The notes beneath the pieces are model-generated. The model was not told the DNA's origin and searched no databases. It worked only from the letters and a program-made list of their open reading frames with translations. A program made the position numbers and the translations under genes. A DNA stretch of 64,000 nt, taken from the IMG/VR virus record IMGVR_UViG_3300022934_003307, positions 1 to 64,000 of that record; one strand, 5' to 3'. This document shows positions 43,668 to 51,711 of the stretch, piece after piece. The stretch is from a virus. How positions within the stretch are numbered: position 1 is the first letter of the stretch; each line of letters opens with the position of its first letter.

Positions 43668-44708
43668 ATGTCAATAATGGATAAATTGAAAAAGAATAGT
43701 AAAGTAGAATATACTAATGTTCTTGCAGATAGTAAATTTTTTACTGAAAAAGATATGGTACCAACAGATGTGCCAATGATTAATGTTGCATTATCGGGTT
43801 CAGTTGATGGCGGTGTTGCACCAGGTCTTACTGTATTAGCTGGTCCATCAAAACATTTTAAAACTTCATTTGGTCTTATTATGGCCTCAGCATATTTGAA
43901 AAAATATCCTGAAGCTGTATTATTATTTTATGATTCTGAATTTGGTTCACCACAATCATACTTTCAACAATACGATATTGATACAACTCGTGTTCTTCAT
44001 ACACCAATTACAAATGTAGAAGAACTTAAATTTGATGTTATATCACAACTTGAAGGTTTGGATAGAGAAGATAAAGTTATCATAATGATTGATTCAGTTG
44101 GTAACTTAGCATCGAAAAAAGAATTAGAAGATGCTATCAATGAAAAATCTGTAGCAGATATGTCAAGAGCAAAAGCTCTTAAAGGCTTATTTAGAATGGT
44201 AACACCATATTTAAATATGAAAGATATTCCTTTACTTGCTGTAAATCATACTTATATGGAAATTGGTTTATTTCCAAAAGCAGTGGTGTCTGGTGGAACG
44301 GGTATATACTATAGTGCGGATAATATTTGGATTCTTGGTAGACAACAAGATAAAAAAGGTACAGAAATTCAAGGTTACCATTTTGTAATTAATGTTGAGA
44401 AAAGTAGATATGTTAAAGAAAAGTCTAAGATTCCTATTACTGTTTCCTGGGACGGTGGTGTTCGCAATTACAGCGGCCTTCTTGATGTGGCTCTCGCTGG
44501 TGGCTACGTTACTAAACCTTCCAACGGCTGGTACGCTGAAGTTAATCAGGAAACTGGTGAAATTGGCTCAAAGGTTAGGTATGATCAAACTTTAGAGGAA
44601 GCCTTTTGGATACCAATTTTTGAAGACACAGATTTTAAAGAATTTTTGAAAAAGCAATATGCTATTGGTTATAAAGCAGAAGTGGAGCTAGATTTTGAAA
44701 CAGAATGA
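43668..44708 (+). CDS. uvsX: RecA-like recombinase UvsX
   Basis: This 346-residue RecA-fold protein has Walker A 'AGPSKHFKTSFG' near residue 58 (UvsX-type), Walker B 'IIMIDSVGNL' near 139 and an L2-like 'GGTGIYYSAD' near 207. It pairs ssDNA with homologous duplex in recombination-dependent replication, loaded by UvsY. The 3' end overlaps the next gene by 14 bases. Confidence 0.95.
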   Translation: MSIMDKLKKNSKVEYTNVLADSKFFTEKDMVPTDVPMINVALSGSVDGGVAPGLTVLAGPSKHFKTSFGLIMASAYLKKYPEAVLLFYDSEFGSPQSYFQQYDIDTTRVLHTPITNVEELKFDVISQLEGLDREDKVIIMIDSVGNLASKKELEDAINEKSVADMSRAKALKGLFRMVTPYLNMKDIPLLAVNHTYMEIGLFPKAVVSGGTGIYYSADNIWILGRQQDKKGTEIQGYHFVINVEKSRYVKEKSKIPITVSWDGGVRNYSGLLDVALAGGYVTKPSNGWYAEVNQETGEIGSKVRYDQTLEEAFWIPIFEDTDFKEFLKKQYAIGYKAEVELDFETE

Positions 44709-44961
44709 AGACTTTGAACTTATTCCTGATAATGATCCTGAATGGTGGAATGTCAGAATATTAAAAGGTGATTTTACTGAAACTGTTTTTCGTTTTGGTT
44801 CAATAGCTATTATGGAAGATTCTGAAACAATGTCATTTGATTTTAATATTCTAAGTAGTCCCATTGAAGGTTTAGTAGAAGAAGATTGCCAAGATGTAGT
44901 ATCTAAAATACTAGAAGCTGTTATGACAGATGCCATAAACAAGAAAATAAAAAATGAATGA
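44695..44961 (+). CDS. small conserved protein after uvsX
   Basis: This is an 88-residue acidic protein from a TTG start with GGAG seven bases upstream inside uvsX. It has beta-strand-like segments ('WWNVRILKGDF', 'VFRFGSIAIM') and a helical C-terminus. A gene of this kind follows uvsX in marine T4-like phages; the function is unknown to me. It overlaps the next gene by 8 bases. Confidence 0.7.
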   Translation: MKQNEDFELIPDNDPEWWNVRILKGDFTETVFRFGSIAIMEDSETMSFDFNILSSPIEGLVEEDCQDVVSKILEAVMTDAINKKIKNE

Positions 44962-45196
44962 GTTTAGAATTGGCATATTTAATCTTTTAAGAAAGATTAT
45001 AGGTGGAAGCAGTGTACTTCTAGCGGTCATATATACACTAGGTCATATAATTATTGCCATGACTTGCAACTACTTAATAACCGGAGCTAGATTAGATCTT
45101 GCTGCAATTGATGCACTTATAGAACCTATCATAAATGGATTTTGGTTTTATATTTTGCATAAGATTTGGAAAGGATTACAAAATGAAAGCAGGTAA
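44954..45196 (+). CDS. small membrane protein, DUF2061-like
   Basis: This 80-residue protein has two hydrophobic segments (about 20-40 and 52-68) and ends 'GFWFYILHKIWKGLQNESR', like the YYxHExxW ending of DUF2061 proteins. Inner-membrane location is likely. Its role is unknown. It overlaps both neighbours. Confidence 0.7.
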   Translation: MNEFRIGIFNLLRKIIGGSSVLLAVIYTLGHIIIAMTCNYLITGARLDLAAIDALIEPIINGFWFYILHKIWKGLQNESR

Positions 45197-45533
45197 AGTA
45201 TGGGGTACAACTGAGCTTATTGAAGCAAATGGTGCCTTAGAATTTCATCGCATTGAAATGAAAAAGAATGGAGTATGTTCTAAGCATCTTCATAAGTATA
45301 AATGGAACGGATTCTATGTAGAGTCAGGTAAAATGCGAGTAAAAGTTTGGCAAAAAGATTATGATTTAATTGATGAAACTATTATTGGTCCGGGTCAATA
45401 TACGAAAGTAAAACCAGGACTATACCACCAGTTTGAATGTCTTCAAGACGGCGTAGCGTATGAATTATATTGGGCAGAATTTAATCATAATGATATTGTG
45501 CGTGAAACAACTGGATTCTTAGGTAATCAATGA
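45183..45533 (+). CDS. cupin-fold protein
   Basis: This 116-residue single-domain cupin has 'CSKHLHKYKWNGFYVESGKM' near residue 31 (first cupin motif with His ligands) and 'GPGQYTKVKPGLYHQFE' near 70 (second motif). It resembles sugar-phosphate isomerase-type or metal cupins. It overlaps the membrane gene upstream by 14 bases and gene 41 by 4, so it belongs to the uvsX-41 operon. The substrate is unknown. Confidence 0.8.
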   Translation: MKAGKVWGTTELIEANGALEFHRIEMKKNGVCSKHLHKYKWNGFYVESGKMRVKVWQKDYDLIDETIIGPGQYTKVKPGLYHQFECLQDGVAYELYWAEFNHNDIVRETTGFLGNQ

Positions 45534-46894
45534 ATAATAAAATAGAACAAACTATACTTCGAAATTTGCTTAGCGATGAGAAGTATATGAGGCGTGTATT
45601 GCCTTTTATTAAACCTGAATACTTTGAAGGTCCATATCGTACTTTATTCAAAGAAGCTGGTAAGTATGTAGCAAAGTATAATAAATTGCCTACCGCTGAA
45701 TCATTTATGGTTGAGCTGAATAATTCAGATGTAAGTGGTGATGCTTACACCGCAGCATGTGAAATTGCTGAAACATTATTTGTTGGTGATTCAGTTGATG
45801 AACAATGGCTTATTGATAACACTGAAAAGTGGTGTCAAGATCGTGCAATCTATAATGCTGTAATGGAATCAATTACTATCATTGATGGTAAGCATGATAA
45901 ATTAACTAAGAATAGTCTTCCATCTCTTTTACAAGATGCACTAGCTGTAACATTCGATGCTTCAGTTGGACATGACTATACAGAAGATGCAGGATTAAGA
46001 TATGACTTTTATCACACTGAAGAAGATAGAATTCCTTTTGATTTGGAATACTTTAATAAAATTACTAAAGGAGGTGTACCTAATAAAACCCTCAACATTG
46101 CTTTGGCTGGGACTGGGGTTGGCAAATCTTTGTTTATGTGTCACGTTGCTGCTAACGCATTACTTGAAGGAAGGAACGTTCTTTACATAACAATGGAAAT
46201 GGCAGAAGAAAGAATAGCAGAACGTATTGATGCTAATTTACTTAATGTAGCCATTGATCAATTAGATAATTTATCTAAAGATATGTTTACAACTAAAGTT
46301 GCTGACCTTGCGCGTAAAACAACTGGTAAATTAATTATTAAAGAATATCCCACTGGTTCTGCACATGCTGGTCATTTTAGAGCATTATTAAATGAATTAA
46401 AATTAAAGAAACAATTCTTACCTGATATTATCTTTATTGATTATTTAAATATTTGTGCATCTAGTAGAATGAAAGGAATGGGCGGTGCTATCAATTCATA
46501 CAACTACATTAAAGCAATTGCTGAAGAACTACGAGGTCTTGCAGTGGAATACGACCTACCGATATTCTCTGCAACGCAAACGACTCGCAGTGGTTATAGC
46601 AACTCGGATGTTGGGCTTGAAGATACCTCTGAGTCTTTTGGATTACCCGCTACCGCAGACCTCATGTTCGCACTCATCTCAACCGAAGAACTTGAAAAAT
46701 CACGTCAAATTATGGTTAAGCAACTTAAAAATCGTTATAATGATCCTACTCATCATAAAAGATTTGTTATTGGTATTGATCGAAGTCGTATGCGCCTTTA
46801 TGATGTGGATGATTCCCAACAAACGTTAACTGATGATACACCAGTTTTTGATAAAACTCCAGCCGGTAAAAAGTTTGAAGATTTTAAATTATGA
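45530..46894 (+). CDS. 41: replicative DNA helicase, gp41-like
   Basis: This 454-residue DnaB-family helicase has an N-terminal helical domain (1-110), Walker A 'LAGTGVGKSLF' near residue 191, Walker B 'IIFIDYLNI' near 303 and 'SATQTTRSGY' near 344 (motif H3 region). It unwinds DNA 5' to 3' ahead of gp43. It overlaps the following glycosyltransferase gene by 4 bases. Confidence 0.94.
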   Translation: MNNKIEQTILRNLLSDEKYMRRVLPFIKPEYFEGPYRTLFKEAGKYVAKYNKLPTAESFMVELNNSDVSGDAYTAACEIAETLFVGDSVDEQWLIDNTEKWCQDRAIYNAVMESITIIDGKHDKLTKNSLPSLLQDALAVTFDASVGHDYTEDAGLRYDFYHTEEDRIPFDLEYFNKITKGGVPNKTLNIALAGTGVGKSLFMCHVAANALLEGRNVLYITMEMAEERIAERIDANLLNVAIDQLDNLSKDMFTTKVADLARKTTGKLIIKEYPTGSAHAGHFRALLNELKLKKQFLPDIIFIDYLNICASSRMKGMGGAINSYNYIKAIAEELRGLAVEYDLPIFSATQTTRSGYSNSDVGLEDTSESFGLPATADLMFALISTEELEKSRQIMVKQLKNRYNDPTHHKRFVIGIDRSRMRLYDVDDSQQTLTDDTPVFDKTPAGKKFEDFKL

Positions 46895-47826
46895 GATATT
46901 TATTAGTAGGTTCTACATTTGAAGAAGATAATAGCTATCCAGCTGTACAACTTCAAAATTATAAATTTGTATTTGATAATGCAGATATTGTAACTATAAG
47001 AAAACCAGAAGCAGATAAGAAAAATCCAATCTATTATAAAAAATTAATGGATGAATTTAATAAGTATAATTTAGATGATTATGATTTTGTTATTGGTGTC
47101 GGAGATTTTTATTGGTCCGGTTTAAATAAAGCTCATGGATTTCGTAAACCAAATACAACCGCTAAATTTGTAGAGTTTAATAATCGTCCAGAAATAATGA
47201 GTGATGTTCCTGATTATGTGTTATATCATTTAAATATACCTACAACAACATATGGCTGTAAATATGTAGGACAAGGATTAGATCCATATAAATTGTCTAT
47301 ATCTAATCCAGATAAAGACTTTTTGAGAGTTTTAGTAGATCATAGAATGAATAATAGAAATGATAATACAGATAATATTTTGTCATATCTTGAAGGCGTA
47401 TCTAAAAACATTCCTCTTAAAGTAATTCATCATTCGAATTCTGGATTGGTTGAAAATGCATTTATAGAATCAGATGAATCTAAACAATTACCAACTTATA
47501 AAAAATATCCATATTTAGATATGTGTAAACTATATAGCGAAATAGATATATTCTTTGCTACTCATAGAGAAACACAAGGATTAACTGGACTAGAAGTAGC
47601 AATGTGTGGTGGGCTTCCGATAATAGGATATAATATGTATCCACAAGAAATTAAAAATAAACTACCGCACTATGCATATGGGTCTTTAGGAGACATTAAT
47701 TGGACATCAGTAAAATCATTATGTTCTAATAAATTTAGAATAGAACGAAGAGAAAAAATTAAAAAACATTTTGGTTTAAATAAATTTAAAAAAAGAGTAT
47801 TAAATGCTCTTGAAATTTCACTTTAA
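46891..47826 (+). CDS. GT-B-type glycosyltransferase-like protein
   Basis: This 311-residue protein has a C-terminal part with the donor-binding look of GT4 enzymes: 'DIFFATHRETQGLTGLEVAM' near residue 224, followed by CGGLPIIGY. The N-terminal part has 'DYDFVIGVGDFYWSG' near 63. It is shorter than most GT-B enzymes. It could act on DNA, as a second sugar transfer, or on the envelope; neither is shown by the sequence. It is coupled to gene 41. Confidence 0.65.
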   Translation: MRYLLVGSTFEEDNSYPAVQLQNYKFVFDNADIVTIRKPEADKKNPIYYKKLMDEFNKYNLDDYDFVIGVGDFYWSGLNKAHGFRKPNTTAKFVEFNNRPEIMSDVPDYVLYHLNIPTTTYGCKYVGQGLDPYKLSISNPDKDFLRVLVDHRMNNRNDNTDNILSYLEGVSKNIPLKVIHHSNSGLVENAFIESDESKQLPTYKKYPYLDMCKLYSEIDIFFATHRETQGLTGLEVAMCGGLPIIGYNMYPQEIKNKLPHYAYGSLGDINWTSVKSLCSNKFRIERREKIKKHFGLNKFKKRVLNALEISL

Positions 47827-47838
47827 ATAAATAATAGG

Positions 47839-47844
47839 TATAAT
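47839..47844 (+). promoter_or_regulatory. probable extended -10 promoter of thyX
   Basis: AGGTATAAT ends exactly 6 bases before the thyX ATG, the leaderless spacing seen at gp43, 33451 and the hydroxymethylase. The -35 region (TTTCAC at 47816-47821) is poor, so this call is weaker. Confidence 0.5.
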
Positions 47845-47850
47845 AAAAAA

Positions 47851-48564
47851 ATGTCAGAAGGCAAACTATTGCAAAAAGTAAAATTAATTAGTTATTCCCA
47901 ACCAGTATCGGAAGGAGTTGATGTCGATGACGCTCAAGATCTCATCGCTTATTGCGCCCGTGTTTCCAATCCATCGAACCAATCTAATAAAAAGACAGCT
48001 GAAAGACTCTTGTCATACCTTGCCAAAGAAAACCACTGGTCACCGTTCGAAATGGTCTCAGCTTGCCTTGAAATCGAAACAACCCGTGACATCGCAAGAC
48101 AAATCTTAAGACATAGAAGTTTTAGCTTTCAAGAATTTAGTCAACGATATGCTGATCCTCTTAAAGATTTAGATATGGTTAAACGTGAAGCTCGTCTTCA
48201 AGACTATAGCAATCGTCAAAATTCTATTGAAATTGAAAATGATCCTTCTATTCAATTAGATTTAACAAAACAAAATTTGATTACTGAGTGGGGTCGTAGA
48301 CAACACGGAATTATGAATCAAGCTAGAGATGTATATCAATGGGCAATAGAAAATGGTATTGCTAAAGAACAAGCACGTTCTGTTTTACCAGAAGGAAATA
48401 CAGTATCAAGAATTTATATGAATGGTACTATTCGTTCTTGGATGCATTATATTGAATTAAGATCAGGTAATGGAACTCAAAAAGAACACCGTGAGGTTGC
48501 AATTGCTTGTGCTAAAGAATTGGAAAAGGTATTTCCAATCATACATAAATTCATAAAAAAATGA
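47851..48564 (+). CDS. thyX: flavin-dependent thymidylate synthase ThyX
   Basis: This 237-residue protein has the ThyX motif 'RHRSFSFQEFSQRY' near residue 87, 'SPFEMVSACLEIETTRDIAR' near 64, and the C-terminal 'LPEGNTVSRIYMNGTIRSWM' near 171 carrying nucleotide-binding Arg residues. It makes dTMP from dUMP using FAD and methylene-tetrahydrofolate. It complements the dCMP deaminase and frees the ThyA-fold enzyme for dCMP hydroxymethylation. Confidence 0.95.
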   Translation: MSEGKLLQKVKLISYSQPVSEGVDVDDAQDLIAYCARVSNPSNQSNKKTAERLLSYLAKENHWSPFEMVSACLEIETTRDIARQILRHRSFSFQEFSQRYADPLKDLDMVKREARLQDYSNRQNSIEIENDPSIQLDLTKQNLITEWGRRQHGIMNQARDVYQWAIENGIAKEQARSVLPEGNTVSRIYMNGTIRSWMHYIELRSGNGTQKEHREVAIACAKELEKVFPIIHKFIKK

Positions 48565-48568
48565 AAAA

Positions 48569-48589
48569 AAATGCACTTTAAACGCATTT
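48569..48589 (+). repeat. short inverted repeat upstream of a promoter
   Basis: AAATGC (48569-48574) and GCATTT (48584-48589) repeat the hairpin found before the promoter at 36105, at the same distance from the -35 box. Confidence 0.5.
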
Positions 48590-48594
48590 AACGG

Positions 48595-48623
48595 TTTACA
48601 TTTCCTCAAAACTGTGGTAGAAT
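48595..48623 (+). promoter_or_regulatory. early promoter cassette
   Basis: TTTACA (48595-48600), 17 bases, TGTGG and TAGAAT (48618-48623). This is a near copy of the cassettes at 36105 and 59460, with the same ATATCTAT after the -10 box and a GAGG-containing leader. Confidence 0.88.
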
Positions 48624-48654
48624 ATATCTATAAAATGGAAAAAGAGGAAAACAA

Positions 48655-48966
48655 ATGCAAGTTTTAGTTCAACACCAAGAATTCAATAACGACACTGGCG
48701 AAGTAATTGGTTTCACCGACGTAGCACGTGTTAATGTTTCCCCTATTGCTACATTTAATCAAGCGCTTGAGTATGCATGGCGTTATACAAATAATGTAAT
48801 GGGTAGCTGGTCTAAAAAAATCGGCGGAGATGCTAATGACGATGTTGAAGTTTTGTATCAGCGTGAAGATGGTATGGGACTTCGTTCATCTATGGTTGGT
48901 GATCGTTTTATCTTAGACGGTAAAACTTATAAAGTTGCATTTGCTGGATTTGAGGAGGTAGTATAA
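48655..48966 (+). CDS. small early protein, unknown
   Basis: This is a 103-residue protein with mixed strands and helices: 'FNQALEYAWRYTNNVMGSWS' near 36 and 'LDGKTYKVAFAGFEEVV' at the end. It is the first gene behind a strong early promoter. Family not recognised. It ends in a TAATG overlap with the next gene. Confidence 0.75.
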   Translation: MQVLVQHQEFNNDTGEVIGFTDVARVNVSPIATFNQALEYAWRYTNNVMGSWSKKIGGDANDDVEVLYQREDGMGLRSSMVGDRFILDGKTYKVAFAGFEEVV

Positions 48967-49319
48967 TGTATTGGGAACAACAAAAACTTTTTTCAAACAG
49001 CTGGGGTCTTAACTCAGGATTTAAAGACCTCGCAGATAAACTTAATGAATTGCTTCCAATGGAAGGTGCTTGCGAAAATCCAAGATCTAAAAACAAACAT
49101 CTTGAAAAATTTCGTAAAGCTCAAAATGCTGCTTACGATTTATTCAACAATGGTTTGTGGAATAGACGTGGTTTGTTTAAGCAGGTCTATGGTTGGGCTC
49201 CTACTTGCAGAGACTGTGATCATGCTTCACGCCGTCAGTGGGCATATTGGGAAGACCGTGTGGAAGAAGATTTCACACCTATCATTATTGCTGCGGCTAA
49301 AGAACAAGGAGTGAAGTAA
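48966..49319 (+). CDS. conserved early protein, unknown
   Basis: This 117-residue protein has several Trp and 'GWAPTCRDCDHASRRQWAYW' near 77, which contains a CxxC that could bind metal. It is coupled to both neighbours through TAATG-type overlaps. Function unknown; early expression follows from the promoter upstream. Confidence 0.7.
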   Translation: MYWEQQKLFSNSWGLNSGFKDLADKLNELLPMEGACENPRSKNKHLEKFRKAQNAAYDLFNNGLWNRRGLFKQVYGWAPTCRDCDHASRRQWAYWEDRVEEDFTPIIIAAAKEQGVK

Positions 49320-49540
49320 TGGCTATTGTACGTATAGAATCAAATGAATTGCCAGCTCATGGTTCACCTCAAGATCGTGGTAGCGCAGATCGTTATTATG
49401 GTCGAAGCTTTGATCCTCATTGGTGGCCTCACGGCACCGGTAAAGGTGATCGCATAGAAATGTCAGATATGACACCAGAAGAAATTGTCGAATACGCTTA
49501 TGGCTGGAATCACGAAGAAGATAGAAAGGATTGGGGCTAA
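49319..49540 (+). CDS. small early protein, unknown
   Basis: This 73-residue protein is rich in His, Asp and Gly in its first half ('GRSFDPHWWPHGTGKGDRIE' near 28), with an acidic helical C-terminus. It shares its stop/start bases with both neighbours. No family is recognised. Confidence 0.65.
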   Translation: MAIVRIESNELPAHGSPQDRGSADRYYGRSFDPHWWPHGTGKGDRIEMSDMTPEEIVEYAYGWNHEEDRKDWG

Positions 49541-50073
49541 TGTTTAAAACACTATTATCGGGCATACTTACGGGCTCAATGGTTTTAAGTAGCATTTATG
49601 TTTTTCCCGCATATGCTCAAATTCGTGAACAATCAAAATTTGATGCTAAAGAAATTGAATGTTTAGCCCTCAATATTTATTTTGAAACACGTGCGGCATC
49701 TTTAGCTGATGCTGCAGCAGTTTCAGATGTTGTATTAAATAGAGTAAAAAGCAATAGATATCCTAATACTATTTGCGAAGTTGTACAACAAGGTCATAAG
49801 CAGCCTTCTTGGAAAGATCCAAATAAGATGGTTATGGTAAGACATAAATGTCAATTTAGCTGGTATTGTGATGGCAAAGATGATACACCTCATGATGATG
49901 AAGCTTGGGAAAAATCGCGTAAGCATGCTCGTGATGTATATGTATATGGTATGTACACTGGAATTACAGAAGGTGCTACACATTATCATGCGACATGGAC
50001 GAAACCTTTTTGGGCTCCATCTTTAAATCGCGTAGCTCGTATTGGTGGTCATATATTTTATAGGAGTAAATAA
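49540..50073 (+). CDS. exported SleB-type cell wall hydrolase
   Basis: This is a 177-residue protein. Residues 1-27 form a signal peptide or signal anchor ending 'SIYVFPAYAQ'. The rest is a Hydrolase_2/SleB domain: 'EIECLALNIYFETRAAS' near 37 (catalytic Glu in YFE/IYFE) and 'QFSWYCDGKDD' near 105. It cleaves peptidoglycan in the periplasm after Sec export. With the M15 endolysin at 30088 the phage has two different wall hydrolases. It lies in an early-type operon, unusual for a lysin, so a role in superinfection control or wall remodelling is possible. Confidence 0.85.
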   Translation: MFKTLLSGILTGSMVLSSIYVFPAYAQIREQSKFDAKEIECLALNIYFETRAASLADAAAVSDVVLNRVKSNRYPNTICEVVQQGHKQPSWKDPNKMVMVRHKCQFSWYCDGKDDTPHDDEAWEKSRKHARDVYVYGMYTGITEGATHYHATWTKPFWAPSLNRVARIGGHIFYRSK

Positions 50074-50555
50074 TGGCTAAGAAAAAGAAAAAAGAATCGA
50101 TTGATGATGATGGATTCATTACGATCGATACTAGTAAATTTGCTTTTAGTGAAGGAGAAGGCGGAGGATCTACGTATGCTTATAATCCATATGCTATTGG
50201 TGTAGATATTGATCCTGATTGGCTAGGTGTTGCTAATCCAGATACCGCTACAGTTAATTCAGACGTCACTTTTACGATAGCTCAAAATATTGATTATAAA
50301 TTCAATGAAAAAGAAATTGTAAAGCAAATTCAAGAATATGTTGATGCTACATATACTCAACATTATGCTAAGAATAAATTTCAAGCAACTGAGTTTATTT
50401 TCGATAGTGGCCATGCAGAAGGCTTTTGCATGGGCAACATTATGAAGTACGCTCAACGTTATGGAAAAAAAGATGGTTATAATCGAAATGACTTAATGAA
50501 AGTTATTCATTATGCTATCATGGCTGTACACAACCATGATTTAAATCATCAATAA
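50073..50555 (+). CDS. DUF3310 / nucleotide-kinase-like protein
   Basis: This 160-residue protein has a C-terminal segment 'GFCMGNIMKYAQRYGKKDGY' near 116 and 'DLMKVIHYAIMAVHNH' near 140, the DUF3310 pattern (GNxxKYxxRxGxKxG...DLxKxxxY). The first 80 residues are low-complexity and variable. The family is common in phages, without proven activity that I know of. It overlaps the convergent gene at 50549 by 7 bases. Confidence 0.75.
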   Translation: MAKKKKKESIDDDGFITIDTSKFAFSEGEGGGSTYAYNPYAIGVDIDPDWLGVANPDTATVNSDVTFTIAQNIDYKFNEKEIVKQIQEYVDATYTQHYAKNKFQATEFIFDSGHAEGFCMGNIMKYAQRYGKKDGYNRNDLMKVIHYAIMAVHNHDLNHQ

Positions 50556-50761
50556 ACTTCTGGTTTTATTTTTGTAGTATCTACTAGTTTAGGTTTGCAA
50601 TAGGCAAATGGTGATTGTTCGTCAGGTATTTTTCCTCGGCCATATCTTTTCACCATTTGTCCAGCAAAATAATTACATCTTTCGATTGACCAAAAGTGCA
50701 TGTCTTGGCTTACTACATTACCATCTATCATAAGTATGAGAACAAACACATGTGCTAACAT
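50549..50761 (-). CDS. small protein with N-terminal hydrophobic segment
   Basis: This 70-residue protein on the minus strand has an N-terminus, 'MLAHVFVLILMIDGNVVSQD', that looks like a short signal or anchor. Cys and aromatic residues follow ('HFWSIERCNYFAGQMVKRYG'). It follows the 158-residue membrane protein with no gap and probably shares its late promoter. Function unknown. Confidence 0.65.
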   Translation of the reverse strand: MLAHVFVLILMIDGNVVSQDMHFWSIERCNYFAGQMVKRYGRGKIPDEQSPFAYCKPKLVDTTKIKPEVY

Positions 50762-51238
50762 TTACCAACGACCTTGACCTTTTCCTATTAACCAAAGTAC
50801 AAATCCAGTTATTGCGAGTCCAAATACAACAAGAAGAGTTCCTACTGTCCATTCTATAATTTTTTGTTTCATTTCTTCTTTAGCATAAATCGCTTCTTTT
50901 TGCTCTTTACGCATTTGTGCTTCAATTCTTATTATTTCATCCCAGGCAGATGGTCCATAATATAGACTGATGTAAGAGCGAAGTTCCTCGCGCATTTCTT
51001 GCGCCTTCTTTTTATGCATCCACACTTCCATCGCGTTGGCCTCTACACCACCGCCAAGTTTTTTATACCATGGAGGTTTCTCTGCTTTGTTATGTGCATA
51101 ATCTAAATCTGAAATGGCTTTTGACCATTGGCTGAGCTGCGAGCCCATATCTTGGATCTCTTTGCCCATACTTATAGCTTGTTTTATACCATTATAGGCC
51201 GTCGTAGCTAGGCCTATCGCTGTTACTGGATCTATCAT
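50762..51238 (-). CDS. coiled-coil membrane protein, unknown
   Basis: This 158-residue protein has a long charged helix (residues 75-130, 'AQMRKEQKEAIYAKEEMKQK') followed by one membrane span at about 130-150 ('LLVVFGLAITGFVLWLIG') and a short basic tail. The N-terminal 60 residues are helical and less charged. A minus-strand TATAAATA lies about 75 bases upstream, so it is probably late. It could be a virion or lysis-associated membrane protein. Confidence 0.7.
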   Translation of the reverse strand: MIDPVTAIGLATTAYNGIKQAISMGKEIQDMGSQLSQWSKAISDLDYAHNKAEKPPWYKKLGGGVEANAMEVWMHKKKAQEMREELRSYISLYYGPSAWDEIIRIEAQMRKEQKEAIYAKEEMKQKIIEWTVGTLLVVFGLAITGFVLWLIGKGQGRW

Positions 51239-51310
51239 TATGAACTCTTTTGTTTAAGTTAAGATAATAAAACTCAAAGTCTTAATGATATACTTTCGCC
51301 CTCTACAGTA

Positions 51311-51318
51311 TATTTATA
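51311..51318 (-). promoter_or_regulatory. T4-late-type promoter box, minus strand
   Basis: TATAAATA on the minus strand (TATTTATA as written) lies about 75 bases before the ATG of the 158-residue gene. It diverges from the tmRNA promoter at 51360 inside a 122-base intergenic region. Confidence 0.55.
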
Positions 51319-51359
51319 AACAGTGACACTTTTGTTTATATTAAATAAAAAATAAAGTG

Positions 51360-51388
51360 TTTACATTTCTTAAAAGTTTTGATATAAT
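51360..51388 (+). promoter_or_regulatory. early/sigma70-type promoter of the tmRNA locus
   Basis: TTTACA (51360-51365), 17 bases, TATAAT (51383-51388). The predicted start near 51395 coincides with the first base-paired segment of the acceptor RNA, which supports both calls. Confidence 0.82.
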
Positions 51389-51394
51389 ATATAG

Positions 51395-51451
51395 TATGGT
51401 AGATGTTAGAGGACAGACAGGACTCGGGGGCGGTACCCGACGCCTCCACCA
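51395..51451 (+). ncRNA. ssrA: two-piece permuted tmRNA, acceptor RNA piece
   Basis: This segment ends in CGCCTCC-A-CCA (51441-51451), an acceptor strand with encoded CCA. It pairs over 7 bp with GGGGGCG at 51712-51718 (one G-U). A T-arm-like hairpin TCGGG-(GGCGGTA)-CCCGA occupies 51424-51440, although the 7-base loop lacks the usual TTCRA bases. Upstream, CAGAC (51414-51418) pairs with GTTTG (51736-51740), and GTAGAT (51399-51404) pairs with GTCTAC (51742-51747), giving the tmRNA P2 helix. GGAC between P2 and the T stem also matches tmRNA. The order acceptor piece first, coding piece second, is the permuted arrangement of alphaproteobacteria. Confidence 0.88.
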
Positions 51452-51471
51452 TAAATACACTAGGAGTGATT

Positions 51472-51699
51472 ATGCCCGATGATGAAAACAAAAAAATTGT
51501 AGAAGTAAAAAACGAACCAAACTCATTTGAGTTAATGTTAAGAGTTTTAGGAAATGAGTTTATTGGAATTAGATTAGCATCAACAAATGCTAGTGGTAAA
51601 ATGATTTTATGGGCTATATTACTATTATTCTTTACTTTCATGATTATGGAAGTCTTTGGATTCAATCAGTATTTTACTGGAATTGATTATTACGAGTAG
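51472..51699 (+). CDS. membrane protein encoded inside the tmRNA intervening segment
   Basis: This 75-residue protein starts at ATG 51472 with TAGGAG six to ten bases upstream. The first 45 residues are charged ('MPDDENKKIVEVKNEPNSFE'). A single membrane span follows ('MILWAILLLFFTFMIMEVFG', about 46-65), with a short tail ending DYYE. It lies entirely between the acceptor RNA (ending 51451) and the coding RNA (starting 51712), so it is transcribed from the tmRNA promoter and would be released when the precursor is processed. No homologous family is recognised. Confidence 0.75.
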   Translation: MPDDENKKIVEVKNEPNSFELMLRVLGNEFIGIRLASTNASGKMILWAILLLFFTFMIMEVFGFNQYFTGIDYYE

Positions 51700-51711
51700 T
51701 GTATTTATGAT

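Noticed and set aside
51403-51471. An upstream extension of the 75-residue membrane protein into the tmRNA acceptor piece
   Set aside because: The in-frame codons translate the T-arm and CCA end. TAGGAG before ATG 51472 marks the real start.
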